Below the pieces are notes generated by a model. That model did no database searches. It saw only the letters and a program-made list of their open reading frames with translations, and was not told the origin of the DNA. The position numbers and the translations under genes are program-made. A stretch of 64,000 bases of DNA from Bacteroidales bacterium UBA5226. Lineage in GTDB: Bacteria > Bacteroidota > Bacteroidia > Bacteroidales > UBA932. Shown here piece after piece: positions 17,013-26,500 of this stretch; position 1 is the first letter of the stretch, and each line of letters starts with the position of its first letter. Location: contig DHUU01000003.1 in assembly GCA_002409325.1 (NCBI GenBank), positions 1 to 64,000 of the forward strand, in the 5' to 3' direction.

Positions 17013-18683
17013 ATGAAAAAGATATTGAAAAACAGTTTTCTGCTGGCGTCGGCACTCGTTTTCCTGCTGACCTCCTGTATCAACGACCTGGATACACTGC
17101 CACTGAATGAAACAGATGCTACCTCTGAGACCGCATACGCAGAGCCTTCCAGTTATTTGAACGGCTTATCCTACTTATATGGTTACTGGGCCCTGGTGAG
17201 CCAGAACGACATGGGATCACCGGATATTGCCGTAGCCGATGCCGGACAAAGCGAACTTACCCGTATGTACATGGTCCTGAACGAACTTTCAACGGATTCT
17301 TTCAAGATCATCTGGGGTGACAACTACATCGTGCCCATACAGTACCATCGCTGGACTTCGGCCGACAATGAAGCGATCATAGCAGTATATACCCGTTGTA
17401 TGAAAGGCATAACCCTGGTCAATGAGTACCTTATCCAGACATCGGATGAAAAACTCAACGACAGGGGGCACTCTGCCGAACTTGCCACAGTGCACCAATA
17501 CCGTGCAGAAGCCCGGTTCAACCGCGCTTTGTATTATTACCTTCTCATGGATCTTTTCGGAAATCCTCCATTTGCCCTTGAAGAGAACATTGGCGGGGAA
17601 CTTCCCAAACAAATAGGAAGGGAAGCCCTCTATACATGGATTGAGGAAGAATTGCTTGACCTTGCCAACAGCGCCGACATGCCTGCAAAGGGCAATGTCA
17701 TGTATCCCCGCGCTAGCAAGGGATCTGTCTGGGCAGTACTCGCCCGCATGTACCTGAATGCAGAAGTTTATACCGGTTCTGCACAATGGCAGAAAGCCAA
17801 AGATGCCGCCGCACAGGTTATTGGAATGGGATATGCCTTACATCCCAATTACCAGGAATTGTTCATGCAGGATAATACCACCAATGGAGCCATCCAGGAA
17901 TTCATTGTTGGCGTTGTTTATGACAAGGACAACACGCAGAGCTGGGGAGGAACCACACACCTAGTATCGGCCACGCTCAGCTCAGATGCCAATACGGCCA
18001 TCGCAAAGAACCTGGGCCTAACCGGAATGCTTAACCCTGAAACCTGGAACGGATACCATGTTGCCGATGATTTCGTACAACGTTTTGAACTATCGGGTGT
18101 ACAATGGGGGGCAACTTCAGGATTCGGTTACGACCGTACAAACAGCGACAAGCGTGCCTTCTTCTACAACATCGGCTCAAGCAAGGATTTTGACAACACT
18201 ACCACCGATACTGGCTGGAGGTGCTGGAAATTCACCGGTTTGTATTCCGACGGACATACGGTATCAGATGCCGAATCCAATTACAAGTTCTCTTCCATTG
18301 ATTTTCCTGTATTTCGCCTGGCCGAAATGTTCCTGATCTTTGCCGAGGCCGATGCACGGTTGAACGGTGGCGTGGTGACCGATCCATTGGCTAAGGGATA
18401 CATAAACCAGCTTCGCGAGCGGGCAGGAGTCGCCTCAAAGACACCTGAAACCATGGATTTGGACTGGCTGCTGGACGAACGTGCCCGTGAGCTGATGTGG
18501 GAAGGACATCGTAGAACCGACCTGATCCGTTACGGATATTTCACATCCATGGCATTTCCCTGGACCCTGAAGGGTGGGGTGCTGAACGGAAAAGTATCGT
18601 TACCGGAACACCGCAAAGTATATCCCATTATACTGAGCGATCTGAATGCGAACCCCAATCTGGTTCAGAATACAGGATACTAA
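17013..18683 (+). CDS. susD: SusD/RagB family starch-binding lipoprotein
   Basis: This 556-residue surface lipoprotein caps SusC and binds the glycan. The signal peptide ends LLTSC, with Cys as the lipidated residue. The helical TPR-like core is seen in the HQYRAEARFNRALYYYLLMD region. The conserved C-terminal RagB/SusD segment includes INQLRERAG and LLDERARELMWEGHRRTDL. Length is normal for the family. It is co-transcribed with susC. Aromatic residues that stack on sugar rings cannot be pinned down without alignment. Confidence 0.94.
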   Translation: MKKILKNSFLLASALVFLLTSCINDLDTLPLNETDATSETAYAEPSSYLNGLSYLYGYWALVSQNDMGSPDIAVADAGQSELTRMYMVLNELSTDSFKIIWGDNYIVPIQYHRWTSADNEAIIAVYTRCMKGITLVNEYLIQTSDEKLNDRGHSAELATVHQYRAEARFNRALYYYLLMDLFGNPPFALEENIGGELPKQIGREALYTWIEEELLDLANSADMPAKGNVMYPRASKGSVWAVLARMYLNAEVYTGSAQWQKAKDAAAQVIGMGYALHPNYQELFMQDNTTNGAIQEFIVGVVYDKDNTQSWGGTTHLVSATLSSDANTAIAKNLGLTGMLNPETWNGYHVADDFVQRFELSGVQWGATSGFGYDRTNSDKRAFFYNIGSSKDFDNTTTDTGWRCWKFTGLYSDGHTVSDAESNYKFSSIDFPVFRLAEMFLIFAEADARLNGGVVTDPLAKGYINQLRERAGVASKTPETMDLDWLLDERARELMWEGHRRTDLIRYGYFTSMAFPWTLKGGVLNGKVSLPEHRKVYPIILSDLNANPNLVQNTGY

Positions 18684-18713
18684 CATAAGAGGATTCAATA
18701 AATGATTACGATT

Positions 18714-19796
18714 ATGAAATACACAAAATATATTACTATGTTGGTCGCCTCTGTGCTGGTTCTCGTTTCCTGTGACATCCAGATCGAGAAGGCATACCTG
18801 AATCCGGCCTCCGGATTCGAGGCACCGGTCTTGCTTTCACAAGCGCCGGTTGTTATCAACGAGGATAACAACAAAACAGAAAGCGTGACCTTCAACTGGT
18901 CCGGCGCTTCCTTTGGTCCGGCCGTACAGATAGAATATGCACTCTATGCAACGGCCAACTCCCAGACTGCCTTACTCGGGACGTCTTTTACCAACTCCTT
19001 GTCTGTAACAAAATCAGACCTGAATGGGGTGGTTGCCAACGATCTTGGAGTAGGGGTAAATGCAACGGCAAGCATCAGCGCCTACCTGGTAGCCAAAGTA
19101 TATGGCACCAACGTGGAAAGCGTCACCTCAAACTCCGTTGCCTTTGATGTAACCACTTTTGCCGCAGCCTTGCGCGCACTCTACATGCCGGGCAATTACC
19201 AGGCCTGGAAAATTGAACAAGCCCCCGAATTCTGGGAAACAGACGGTGGAACCAACGTTTACAAGATCCTGGTGGACCTTGAAGACGGATCGGATCAATA
19301 CTCCTACTTTAAGGTTACGGTAGCCCGCAACTGGTCCGATTTAAACTGGGGATACAATTTCCTGACACCTTCCTGGTATTGTCCCGAACAGTCCGACTCC
19401 AACCTTTCTGTTGACCTGACAGAGGGAAACATTTACATATTGACAGTCAACCGCGGCAAGATGACCATTGACAAAAAGCTTGTAAATAAAGTTGGTATCA
19501 TCGGGGCTTTTGACGAAAGCGGCTGGAGTACAGATCTGGACATGGTTTACGATGAAGTTAACAACCTGTGGGTATCTCCCGCCATTACCTTCAGCGGGGA
19601 TAAGAACTTCCTTATCCGCCTGAATGATAGCTGGGATGACAAGTACGGGACCAACAACGAAGCCAGCTCAAGTGTGACAGGCGGGGTGAATCTGGTAAAA
19701 GGCGGCGGGGACATTAATGTGCCATCTGCCGGGACCTATATCATGAAACTCCACGGTAACAGGACTCCTTTCGTTCTGGTAATGGAAAAACAGTAA
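18714..19796 (+). CDS. susE: SusE-like starch-binding lipoprotein, one CBM pair
   Basis: The ATG at 18714 gives a lipoprotein of about 360 residues with lipobox LVSC. An N-terminal Ig-like SusE domain (about 30-150) is followed by two starch-binding modules of the SusE/SusF type. The first begins LYMPGNYQAW (about 156) and the second GIIGAFDESGW (about 261). Surface lipoproteins of this kind hold starch near SusC/D/G and are not catalytic. An ATG four codons upstream (18702) is possible but lies before the basic residues of the signal peptide. It has the same paired-module plan as the larger SusF-like protein downstream. Confidence 0.85.
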   Translation: MKYTKYITMLVASVLVLVSCDIQIEKAYLNPASGFEAPVLLSQAPVVINEDNNKTESVTFNWSGASFGPAVQIEYALYATANSQTALLGTSFTNSLSVTKSDLNGVVANDLGVGVNATASISAYLVAKVYGTNVESVTSNSVAFDVTTFAAALRALYMPGNYQAWKIEQAPEFWETDGGTNVYKILVDLEDGSDQYSYFKVTVARNWSDLNWGYNFLTPSWYCPEQSDSNLSVDLTEGNIYILTVNRGKMTIDKKLVNKVGIIGAFDESGWSTDLDMVYDEVNNLWVSPAITFSGDKNFLIRLNDSWDDKYGTNNEASSSVTGGVNLVKGGGDINVPSAGTYIMKLHGNRTPFVLVMEKQ

Positions 19797-19816
19797 TTGA
19801 TTAAAGAGACGCAATC

Positions 19817-22366
19817 ATGAAAATACTTAAATATTTATTTGCTGCAGCCATCGTGAGCCTGTCAGCCGTCTCCTGCGAGGTGATCAGTGAAGACGCTTTT
19901 TCAACAGCGCCTGTACCTCCGGAAATGTATGCACATTCCGATATCCTGATGACCTCCAATACGATGGAAGAGTTTGTCAATTTTTCCTGGAAACCAGCAC
20001 GTTTTCTGGGAGAAGGACTCAACTATGACCTGTATGCCAAATTCGAGGAATCAACAGCCAAACTGGCGACAACCGCCGAACTATACTACAGGGTACCAAA
20101 AAATGAGTTCAAGACGGCACTCTACAATGCCTTTCCCGGACTGCCCGAGAATGACACCTTTACCATGACATTCTATGTTTCGGTAACCAATGAGGCCGAA
20201 ACATATGCTTCGGATCCGGTAACCCTGGACATTTATGCCTATGGTGATGCCGTTTCCCCTGAAATAACTGCCCTGGTAGAGTCCATTGTTCTGGATGTAA
20301 CCGATCCCGCCGGCACACTGGAACTCCTAACCTGGGAACCGGCAAGGCTCGGATATAATGAAGAGGTCACCTACAACGTATCTATGAAATACGGTCAAGG
20401 AGACACTGTGGTGCTTGCCTCTGAGCTAAAAGAAACAAAGTTTGCCATATTGGTGGACGAACTTAACGAAGCCGCTGTTGCCGCAGGGGCGCCGGAAGCA
20501 GCTACCTCTAACCTGGATTTTATAATCAAAGCTTTCTCGGCCACATACACGAAGGGTGTTGTCTCCAACACGGCCACCATTGCAGTCACCACTTATATTG
20601 CAACATATCCCGAGTACATATACGTACCTGGCGAATACCAGGGCTGGGATCCCGCCTCGGCTCCAAAGATCAAACATTCCTCCGTTACAAAGGGAATGTA
20701 TGAAGGGATGATAGACCTGAGCGTTGAAGGCGGAGGGGAAGTCGCATTCAAGTTCTCCCCTGTCCCGGCCTGGGAAGGTGACTTTGCCATAGACAACATA
20801 GAAAAAACCACTTTCGGCAACGGATATACCGCATTGACCGGTAAGGGAACAACCGGCGGTGACATAACCGCTCCTTCAGGTATGTATAACATCCTTCTGA
20901 ATAAGAAGCTCAATACCCTGTACATGGTCCAGATCGAGACACTCAGCCTTATTGGATCTGCTCCTGTAGAAAGCAACGGATGGATCAATGATGTGGACAT
21001 GGTTTACGATGCTGAAACTAAAACATTCTCTGCTATTACCAATATGCAGGAAGGAGAATTCAAGATCCGCGTGAACCACGACTGGACACATTCGGCCGGA
21101 GGAGCATTGAACAATGTAAGCTTTGGGAAGGGAGACAACCTCAGTTTTGACCGCACACCGGGTGAATACAAGGTAGTGCTGAACGTAGGTGTAAATCCCT
21201 ATACCGTTACTTTCACTAATACAAGCTTCCCCGAGAAACTGTATGTGCCCGGAGGTCATCAGGGATGGAATCCCTCTACTGCACCGGTATTGAACGGAGA
21301 TACCGAAGGACATTACCAGGGATTCGTGAATCTGACAGATATCTTCAAATTCACCAGTGCCCCAGACTGGGACCACACCAATTACGGCGGATCGTTTGAA
21401 GCCCTGGATACCAATCCCTCTGCAGGCAACCTTTCTGTTCCAGCTCCCGGGTATTATTTTCTGAAGGTTGATCTGACCACCATGAGTGCCACCGCAACCC
21501 TTATAGAAAGGGTAGGTGTGATTGGCAGCTTTACCGGCTGGGGAGAGGATGTGCCTATGACCTACAATGCAGAAACAAACCTGTGGACAGCCACAGGACT
21601 GCCATTCCCTGCCGGGACGGAATACAAATTCCGTATGAACAATGGCTGGGACATCAACTTTGGAGGCGATCCTGCCAACCTGGTTCAGGATGGAGCCAAT
21701 TTGAAAGCAGACGCCGGTATGTATACCGTCATCCTGAGTCTGGCTACAACGCCTTACCATATGACCATTGAAAGAACGGGTGACCTGGAAACCACCTATG
21801 CCACGGAGGTAGTTGTTCCCGGAGATTATTCAGGCCATGCATGGAGTGCCACCGGCGATCCAAAGTTATTCGGTTCAGGCGATGGCACCTACAAAGGGGC
21901 CATCACCATGTACAATATGGAAAACGGATTCAAGATCGTGGAGAACGGGACCTGGATAGCAGGTCAGCTTGTTGCTGATACCGAATTCGAATTCACACTC
22001 TACACCGGAGATAACATGAAGTTGCCCAACGGAACGTATTTCTGGAGTGTGGATCTTCCCGATGCCAAAGCAGTAGCTACGCCTGTAACAGTGGTAGGAT
22101 TGATTGGAAGTTTTGAAGGCAGTGCCTGGGGAACAGACTTGCCCATGGAATTCAATAACGAAAGCCTTACCTACTCGGTAAATGTAAATCTGGCCGCAGA
22201 TAACGAATTCAAAATCCGCTTCAACAACAACTGGGACCTTAACCTGGGTGGTGACATTACGGCACTTACCCACAACGGTAATAACATAAAAGTTCAGGAA
22301 ACCGGTACGTACCATATCGTTTTGGATATGGCCAACACTCCTTCGCTGACAATGACAAAGCAGTAA
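19817..22366 (+). CDS. susF: SusF-like starch-binding lipoprotein with six CBM modules
   Basis: This 849-residue lipoprotein (lipobox SAVSC) has no catalytic domain. Two N-terminal Ig-like SusE domains (about 30-140 and 140-262) precede six starch-binding modules of about 90-110 residues. They start near 266, 375, 474, 570, 664 and 761. They alternate between a type with VPG..QGW (YVPGEYQGW, YVPGGHQGW, VVPGDYSGH) and a type with IGSF (LIGSAPVES, VIGSFTGWG, LIGSFEGSA). This looks like a two-module unit repeated three times. Described SusF proteins carry fewer modules. It should increase avidity for long glucans at the cell surface. Confidence 0.85.
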   Translation: MKILKYLFAAAIVSLSAVSCEVISEDAFSTAPVPPEMYAHSDILMTSNTMEEFVNFSWKPARFLGEGLNYDLYAKFEESTAKLATTAELYYRVPKNEFKTALYNAFPGLPENDTFTMTFYVSVTNEAETYASDPVTLDIYAYGDAVSPEITALVESIVLDVTDPAGTLELLTWEPARLGYNEEVTYNVSMKYGQGDTVVLASELKETKFAILVDELNEAAVAAGAPEAATSNLDFIIKAFSATYTKGVVSNTATIAVTTYIATYPEYIYVPGEYQGWDPASAPKIKHSSVTKGMYEGMIDLSVEGGGEVAFKFSPVPAWEGDFAIDNIEKTTFGNGYTALTGKGTTGGDITAPSGMYNILLNKKLNTLYMVQIETLSLIGSAPVESNGWINDVDMVYDAETKTFSAITNMQEGEFKIRVNHDWTHSAGGALNNVSFGKGDNLSFDRTPGEYKVVLNVGVNPYTVTFTNTSFPEKLYVPGGHQGWNPSTAPVLNGDTEGHYQGFVNLTDIFKFTSAPDWDHTNYGGSFEALDTNPSAGNLSVPAPGYYFLKVDLTTMSATATLIERVGVIGSFTGWGEDVPMTYNAETNLWTATGLPFPAGTEYKFRMNNGWDINFGGDPANLVQDGANLKADAGMYTVILSLATTPYHMTIERTGDLETTYATEVVVPGDYSGHAWSATGDPKLFGSGDGTYKGAITMYNMENGFKIVENGTWIAGQLVADTEFEFTLYTGDNMKLPNGTYFWSVDLPDAKAVATPVTVVGLIGSFEGSAWGTDLPMEFNNESLTYSVNVNLAADNEFKIRFNNNWDLNLGGDITALTHNGNNIKVQETGTYHIVLDMANTPSLTMTKQ

Positions 22367-22370
22367 AACA

Positions 22371-24407
22371 ATGAAAAAGAGCGCAATAATCCTATGCGCC
22401 CTTTTCCTGCTCTTTGCCTCTTGTCGCAAGGAACCTACTCCGGGGACAGATCCGGACAATGGAGCTTCGTTCTCCAGGGTCACGGACACTCCCCGGGCGT
22501 GGGATGGAAACAAGCGAGCTGATATAACCTATCAGCTCCTTGTTTATTCATTTGCAGATAAGGACGGAGACGGGTGGGGCGATTTTCAGGGACTTACAGA
22601 CAAGCTGGAGTACATTGACCAGCTTGGAGCCACTGCCATATGGCTTTCACCCGTACATCCGGCCATGTCCTATCACGGTTATGATGTGAAGGATTACAGC
22701 AAACTGAATCCGGTTTACGGGACCATGGAAGGTTTTCAAGATTTTGTAAAGACAGCTCATCAAAAGGACATAAAGGTCTATCTGGATTATGTGATCAACC
22801 ATACGGGCAGGGAACACTGGTGGTTTAGCCAGGCAATCCGTTCTTCCGACAATCCGTACCGTTCTTACTATATTTTTTCTGATGATCCCCGCTCTGATAT
22901 CCGTGACGGCAAGATACCCATGATCAAAACAGAAGGGGAGTCGGGCTATGACAGCGGACAATGGTTCACCGTTTCCACAACAGGGGACAAAACGCTTTTA
23001 TTTAAACTGGACTGGAGCAATCCGGCCCAGCCAAAGCTGACCGTTGCAGAAACAGTAACGGCTGATCAGGGCGATGATGCTCCAGCGGCTGAAAATGCCA
23101 AATATCTGTATTTCGGCGATGGCGTGCTTAGGCAGTTTTACGACAAAGGCGGGGGGCAGTACGAACTGGTGACCGATTATGCCTCGTCCTGGGGCTTTTT
23201 AATACGTACAAGCGCTACCCAATGGAACAACAAAACCAAATACGGGACACAAAGTAAAACGGCAGCCACGATCACTTACGGGAAACCTTTCGTGCTCTAT
23301 ACCAATGACAATCCCGACATTGTTTACGATCTGCAACTGCCGGGTTCAACCATGTTTCATTCCCATTTCTGGACCAACTGGTTTGCAGACCTGAACTACG
23401 GAGCCGTTGAAACGGCAGAGCAAAGTCCGGCTTTCAAAGCTATAGTGGATGATGCCAAAATCTGGATCGATGCAGGTGTTGACGGTTTTCGGCTAGATGC
23501 GGTAAAACACATTTACCACAATGAATTCTCCGATGAGAATCCGGAATTTCTCAAAAAATTCTACAAAGCTGTAAATGATTATTACAGGCAATCCAGAGAT
23601 AACGATATTTATATGGTAGGAGAAGTTTTCTCGGGGTATGAACAGGTGGCTCCCTATTATAAAGGTCTGCCTGCCCTTTTTGAGTTCTCTTTCTGGCACC
23701 GGCTGCAGTGGGCACTGGAGCAGAACACAGGCTGTTATCTGACAAAAGACATTCTTAGCTATCAGAACCTTTACAAACAATACAGGCCGGACTACATACG
23801 GGCTACCAAACTGTCCAATCACGATGAAAACCGCGCCCGTTCAGACCTGGGAGGTTCATTGGCCAAAACAAAGCTGGCCGGGGCCATACTGCTGACCGCC
23901 CCGGGATCGCCCTATGTATATTACGGGGAAGAAATGGGCTACATCGGGACAAAAACACGTGGTGACCTTTACGTTAGGAGCCCTATGTACTGGGGAGACA
24001 GCTACACCACCAGTTATACAGACGAGGTAGACGCCGCACTGGCTCCGGCAGTGGGAACCGTTCTTACTCAGAAGGCCGACACAGCATCTGTACTGAACGT
24101 TTACCGCAAATTTTCCAGGGCCAGGAATACCTATCCGGCGCTGGCATCCGGGACCATGACGGAACACCCTTTGTACAATGACAAAGCGTTTTCTGCCTAT
24201 TCCCAGCTGGCTGCCTGGTACCTTTCAGGGAGTGGTGAAAAAATGCTTGTTTTGCATAACCTGGGGAAAGACCAGGTTACATTTAACCTTGATGATGCGC
24301 TGGATCATGCGGCAGTTACCTTGGGCAATGTATATATGCAGAAAGAAAAGGAAGAATACAAGGTGAAGATGGATGCATATTCTTCCATTGTTTTCGTACT
24401 AAAATAA
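22371..24407 (+). CDS. susG: SusG-like surface alpha-amylase (GH13) with inserted CBM58-like domain
   Basis: This 678-residue lipoprotein (lipobox LFASC) is the endo-acting amylase of the Sus system. The GH13 barrel shows the nucleophile D376 in GFRLDAVKH, acid/base E418 in MVGEVF and D485 in SNHDENR. Between barrel strands, residues of about 195-320 form an insertion resembling the CBM58 of SusG, including YLYFGDGVLRQFYDKGG. Charged residues follow the lipidated Cys (CRKE), compatible with surface export, though this is only a hint. It starts 4 bases after the susF-like gene. Confidence 0.93.
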   Translation: MKKSAIILCALFLLFASCRKEPTPGTDPDNGASFSRVTDTPRAWDGNKRADITYQLLVYSFADKDGDGWGDFQGLTDKLEYIDQLGATAIWLSPVHPAMSYHGYDVKDYSKLNPVYGTMEGFQDFVKTAHQKDIKVYLDYVINHTGREHWWFSQAIRSSDNPYRSYYIFSDDPRSDIRDGKIPMIKTEGESGYDSGQWFTVSTTGDKTLLFKLDWSNPAQPKLTVAETVTADQGDDAPAAENAKYLYFGDGVLRQFYDKGGGQYELVTDYASSWGFLIRTSATQWNNKTKYGTQSKTAATITYGKPFVLYTNDNPDIVYDLQLPGSTMFHSHFWTNWFADLNYGAVETAEQSPAFKAIVDDAKIWIDAGVDGFRLDAVKHIYHNEFSDENPEFLKKFYKAVNDYYRQSRDNDIYMVGEVFSGYEQVAPYYKGLPALFEFSFWHRLQWALEQNTGCYLTKDILSYQNLYKQYRPDYIRATKLSNHDENRARSDLGGSLAKTKLAGAILLTAPGSPYVYYGEEMGYIGTKTRGDLYVRSPMYWGDSYTTSYTDEVDAALAPAVGTVLTQKADTASVLNVYRKFSRARNTYPALASGTMTEHPLYNDKAFSAYSQLAAWYLSGSGEKMLVLHNLGKDQVTFNLDDALDHAAVTLGNVYMQKEKEEYKVKMDAYSSIVFVLK

Positions 24408-24414
24408 TGCAACC

Positions 24415-26490
24415 ATGAGAAATATTTTCTGTTTGATCCTGACGGGGATCCTTGCCATAATACAGGCATGCTCGCCTTCCCTTGCAAGGAAACCTGTCTT
24501 TGATGTACTGGAGCCGGCATCAGTCCTTACTCTGGAACAGGACACGACCATTGTGCTTGTGAGGGATTATTTCCCGTCACTCGATAAAATTGACCGGACC
24601 GAATCACCTCACCTGAAGGTGGTACCTTACCCCGGGCAGGATACAGTTATGCTTATCCTGCGGGAGGATACCCCCCTAATGACTGTTCTGCATGTTTTCA
24701 GCAAAGGTCAGGCTGGAAACATCCCGGTCAGGAAAATGACCGCCTGCACCGAATCAAGTCCCCGGCTGGCCGTTTTTCCATCATTGCCCGATACTGATGC
24801 GCTATGCACCATCCGGCTTGAAAACGGTCCTGCCACACTGTACCTCTTCTGGCAGAACAGCTTGGTACAGGCTGTACGTATCACAGATTCATACAATGTT
24901 CTGTTGCCTGGATTTACTGCCTTAATGGACAGGTCCTGGATTCGGATTTATGCCTTTAACGATAATGGACATTCAAACGACCTGCTCATTCCCCTGGAAA
25001 AAGGTCGGCCTGTTCTGAGGCAGGACCAGATCAGTCGCAGCGATAAACAGGCACAGATCATGTATCAGGTGTTTGTAGACCGTTTCTACAACGGAAATCC
25101 TTCAAATGATCGCAGGATCAATTCACCTGAAGTACATCCCAGGGTAGATTACCACGGGGGAGACCTGGAGGGGGTGGTTCTCAAGATAAAGGAAGGTTTT
25201 TTCAGGGAACTGGGCATCACTACCATCTGGCTCTCGCCCATCACACAGAATCCTTACGACGCCTGGGGACAGATAGAGGACCCCAAGACCAGATTCAGCG
25301 GGTACCACGGCTACTGGCCACTTTATATAACAAAAGTAGATGAGCGTTTTGGAAATGAGCAGGTCCTTGAAGAATTGCTGGACAGGGCCCATAATGATAA
25401 CATGAACGTTATCCTGGACCATGTAGCCAACCACATGCATATAAACAGTCCTACTTTACAGGAACATCCGGACTGGGTGACTTCTCCTGTAACACCCGAC
25501 GGGCGTCCCAATTTTGAATTATGGGATGAATTCAGGCTCACCACATGGTTTGACAAACATATCCCCAAATTTGACTTTTCCAGGCAGGATGTATGCCAGG
25601 CTTTGTCGGATTCGGCCCTATTCTGGCTGCAGCATTTTGATATCGACGGATTTCGCCACGATGCCACCAAACACATAGACAAACTGTTCTGGAGGACACT
25701 TACCCGGAAGATCGTAAAGGAATTTCCGGAAAGACCTGTTATCCAGCTGGGGGAAACATATGGCACGCCTTCATTGATAGGTGATTACGTAAAAAAAGGA
25801 ATGCTTGATGGCCAGTTTGATTTCAATCTTTATTATGCTTTTTTAAATGCCACAGTGGATCCTGAAGGGTCTTTCATAAATTTGTGGCATGAATTGGAAA
25901 CAGGCCTGATGCAATACGGATACCATAACCTTATGGGTAATATCAGCGGGAACCACGATATGGCAAGGTATATATCGCTAGCCGGAGGAGCCCTGGACAG
26001 GAACGAGAACCACAAACTGGCGGGCTGGAAACGAAATATCGGAACAGGAGATCCCGATTCCTACTATTACCTGGCCATGCTGCATGCCTTCAATATGACC
26101 TTGCCCGGTATTCCCTGCATATATTACGGAGACGAGATAGGAATGCCCGGTGCAAACGATCCTGACAACCGCAGGATGATGGTTTTTGAGGGCTATGCCT
26201 CACAGCAGCTTTTGCTCAGGGAACGTGTCAAGCGGTTGACATCGCTCCGCAGAACAAACCTTGCGCTGCTTTACGGCGATTTGTTCCCTCTTCATACAAG
26301 CACGAATGTTCTGGCCTATGTACGCATTTATATGGGAAAAGCCGTTGTGGTCTGTCTGAACAAAGGCAGCGAATTTTTTGATATGCGTTCCCTAAGGTTG
26401 CCTTTTGACCTGAATCCGGAAGCAATGATCCCGTATATGGGAGAGACTGTGGTTGCTCCAAAAGGTTTCACGATTATGGTAATTGAATGA
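24415..26490 (+). CDS. GH13 alpha-amylase family lipoprotein with large N-terminal extension
   Basis: This 691-residue protein has a lipoprotein signal (IIQAC). About 200 residues of beta-rich N-terminal region of unassigned fold come next, then a GH13 barrel from about residue 215 (QIMYQVFVDRFYNG). Catalytic residues are seen in IDGFRHDATKH (nucleophile Asp), QLGETYG (acid/base Glu) and SGNHDMAR (Asp). The lipid-anchored Cys is followed by SPSLARK with no acidic cluster, so it may stay on the periplasmic side. Exact specificity (amylase, pullulanase or cyclodextrinase) cannot be told. It sits 7 bases after susG. Confidence 0.87.
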   Translation: MRNIFCLILTGILAIIQACSPSLARKPVFDVLEPASVLTLEQDTTIVLVRDYFPSLDKIDRTESPHLKVVPYPGQDTVMLILREDTPLMTVLHVFSKGQAGNIPVRKMTACTESSPRLAVFPSLPDTDALCTIRLENGPATLYLFWQNSLVQAVRITDSYNVLLPGFTALMDRSWIRIYAFNDNGHSNDLLIPLEKGRPVLRQDQISRSDKQAQIMYQVFVDRFYNGNPSNDRRINSPEVHPRVDYHGGDLEGVVLKIKEGFFRELGITTIWLSPITQNPYDAWGQIEDPKTRFSGYHGYWPLYITKVDERFGNEQVLEELLDRAHNDNMNVILDHVANHMHINSPTLQEHPDWVTSPVTPDGRPNFELWDEFRLTTWFDKHIPKFDFSRQDVCQALSDSALFWLQHFDIDGFRHDATKHIDKLFWRTLTRKIVKEFPERPVIQLGETYGTPSLIGDYVKKGMLDGQFDFNLYYAFLNATVDPEGSFINLWHELETGLMQYGYHNLMGNISGNHDMARYISLAGGALDRNENHKLAGWKRNIGTGDPDSYYYLAMLHAFNMTLPGIPCIYYGDEIGMPGANDPDNRRMMVFEGYASQQLLLRERVKRLTSLRRTNLALLYGDLFPLHTSTNVLAYVRIYMGKAVVVCLNKGSEFFDMRSLRLPFDLNPEAMIPYMGETVVAPKGFTIMVIE

Positions 26491-26500
26491 CAACTGAAAA

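Noticed and set aside
20876..21760. Open frame of 294 codons opposite the susF-like gene
   Set aside because: Shadow of the repeated starch-binding modules; cysteine- and histidine-rich nonsense translation.
20610..22366. Repeats that might suggest a CRISPR array or tandem repeat locus
   Set aside because: The repeat period is about 290 bases, in frame, and encodes diverged protein modules; no short direct repeats with spacers.
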